A stretch of DNA of 6,543 nt, taken from NCBI GenBank assembly GCA_009926295.1, contig RFPF01000177.1, forward strand, positions 1 to 6,543. Reading direction: 5' to 3'. The notes under the pieces are model-generated. The model was given only the letters and a program-made list of their open reading frames with translations, ran no database searches and was not told the origin of the DNA. Positions within the stretch are counted from its first letter, which is position 1, and every line of letters starts with the position of its first letter. Both the position numbers and the translations under genes were made by a program. Below, piece by piece: positions 6,352-6,543 of the stretch. Source of the stretch: Planctomycetia bacterium. Its GTDB lineage: Bacteria; Planctomycetota; Planctomycetia; Pirellulales; UBA1268.

Positions 6352-6543
6352 ATGCATAGCATCCTGTCGAAGGCTGCGATTCGTGCGGGTGCATTGTTGC
6401 TCGCCCTCGTCGCCGTGTCCCCGGTCGCGCGTGCGCAGGTCACGTGGACCGGCACGAATGCCGACTGGACCACGGCCGGAGCGTTTTCGGGCTCCGCCGG
6501 CCCGGTGACGCTCTCGAATGCCTTCAGCCAGGCGCTCGTCTTC
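6352..6543 (+). CDS. N-terminus of a secreted protein, possibly beta-strand-repeat/PEP-CTERM type (3' end outside window)
   Basis: Only the first 64 codons are visible. The protein starts with a clear Sec signal peptide: basic n-region with K7 and R11, hydrophobic core about 12-22 (AGALLLALVAV), and an ARA cut site after residue 28. The mature part begins QVTWTGTNADWTT, a W-x-G...W pattern often found at the start of autotransporter-associated beta-strand-repeat or PEP-CTERM surface proteins in planctomycetes and verrucomicrobia. The C-terminal sorting signal cannot be checked here. The ATG at 6352 gives a normal signal peptide with GGGGGCGG just upstream at close spacing. An in-frame ATG at 6298 would add 18 residues, rich in arginine. 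Separated from the uronate cluster by 241 bases, it probably has its own promoter. Function is unknown. Confidence 0.7.
   Translation, partial: MHSILSKAAIRAGALLLALVAVSPVARAQVTWTGTNADWTTAGAFSGSAGPVTLSNAFSQALVF

Noticed and set aside
5960..6394. Minus-strand open frame across the MFS end and intergenic region
   Set aside because: It overlaps the conserved MFS C-terminus and the signal peptide gene, and shows no domain or convincing ribosome binding site.

Overview
The window is GC-rich throughout its coding part and carries a compact run of four same-strand genes plus the start of a fifth. The gene content suggests a member of the Planctomycetota, probably of the Pirellulales type: a secreted PL1-like lyase with a DxDxDG tail, a secreted TCAF-like M60 metallopeptidase with a cadherin-like tail, an ACS-family MFS permease, and the start of a secreted 'W-T-G...W' beta-strand-repeat-type protein. 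This assignment is inferred from protein style and base composition, since no rRNA or other phylogenetic marker is present.

Layout. Positions 1-636 hold the C-terminal part of uxaC, a uronate isomerase whose 5' part lies outside the window. Its stop overlaps the start of a secreted pectate-lyase-like protein (633-2024) in an ATGA junction. Four bases later, with a strong Shine-Dalgarno site, begins an 882-residue secreted protein (2029-4677). It has a TCAF/FAM115-like N-terminal region, a peptidase M60 (enhancin-like) zinc-protease domain and a C-terminal cadherin-like domain. After 38 bases comes an ExuT-like MFS transporter of the anion:cation symporter family (4716-6110). A 241-base non-coding stretch with an abrupt AT-rich patch (about 6240-6266) then separates this cluster from a new secreted gene that starts at 6352 and runs off the window end.

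How the genes fit together. The first four genes look like one operon for acidic polysaccharide use. The exported lyase would cut a uronate-containing polymer such as pectin or polygalacturonate. The ExuT-like permease would bring hexuronates through the inner membrane, and UxaC would isomerise them to keto-uronates. The unexpected member is the M60 metallopeptidase, because M60 enzymes are best known for attacking O-glycosylated proteins. Its place between the lyase and the permease suggests that the substrate may be a polysaccharide-protein complex, or that the protease works at the cell surface on glycoproteins bound to the polymer. This is the most interesting point of the window. I see no mobile element, CRISPR array, tRNA or rRNA.
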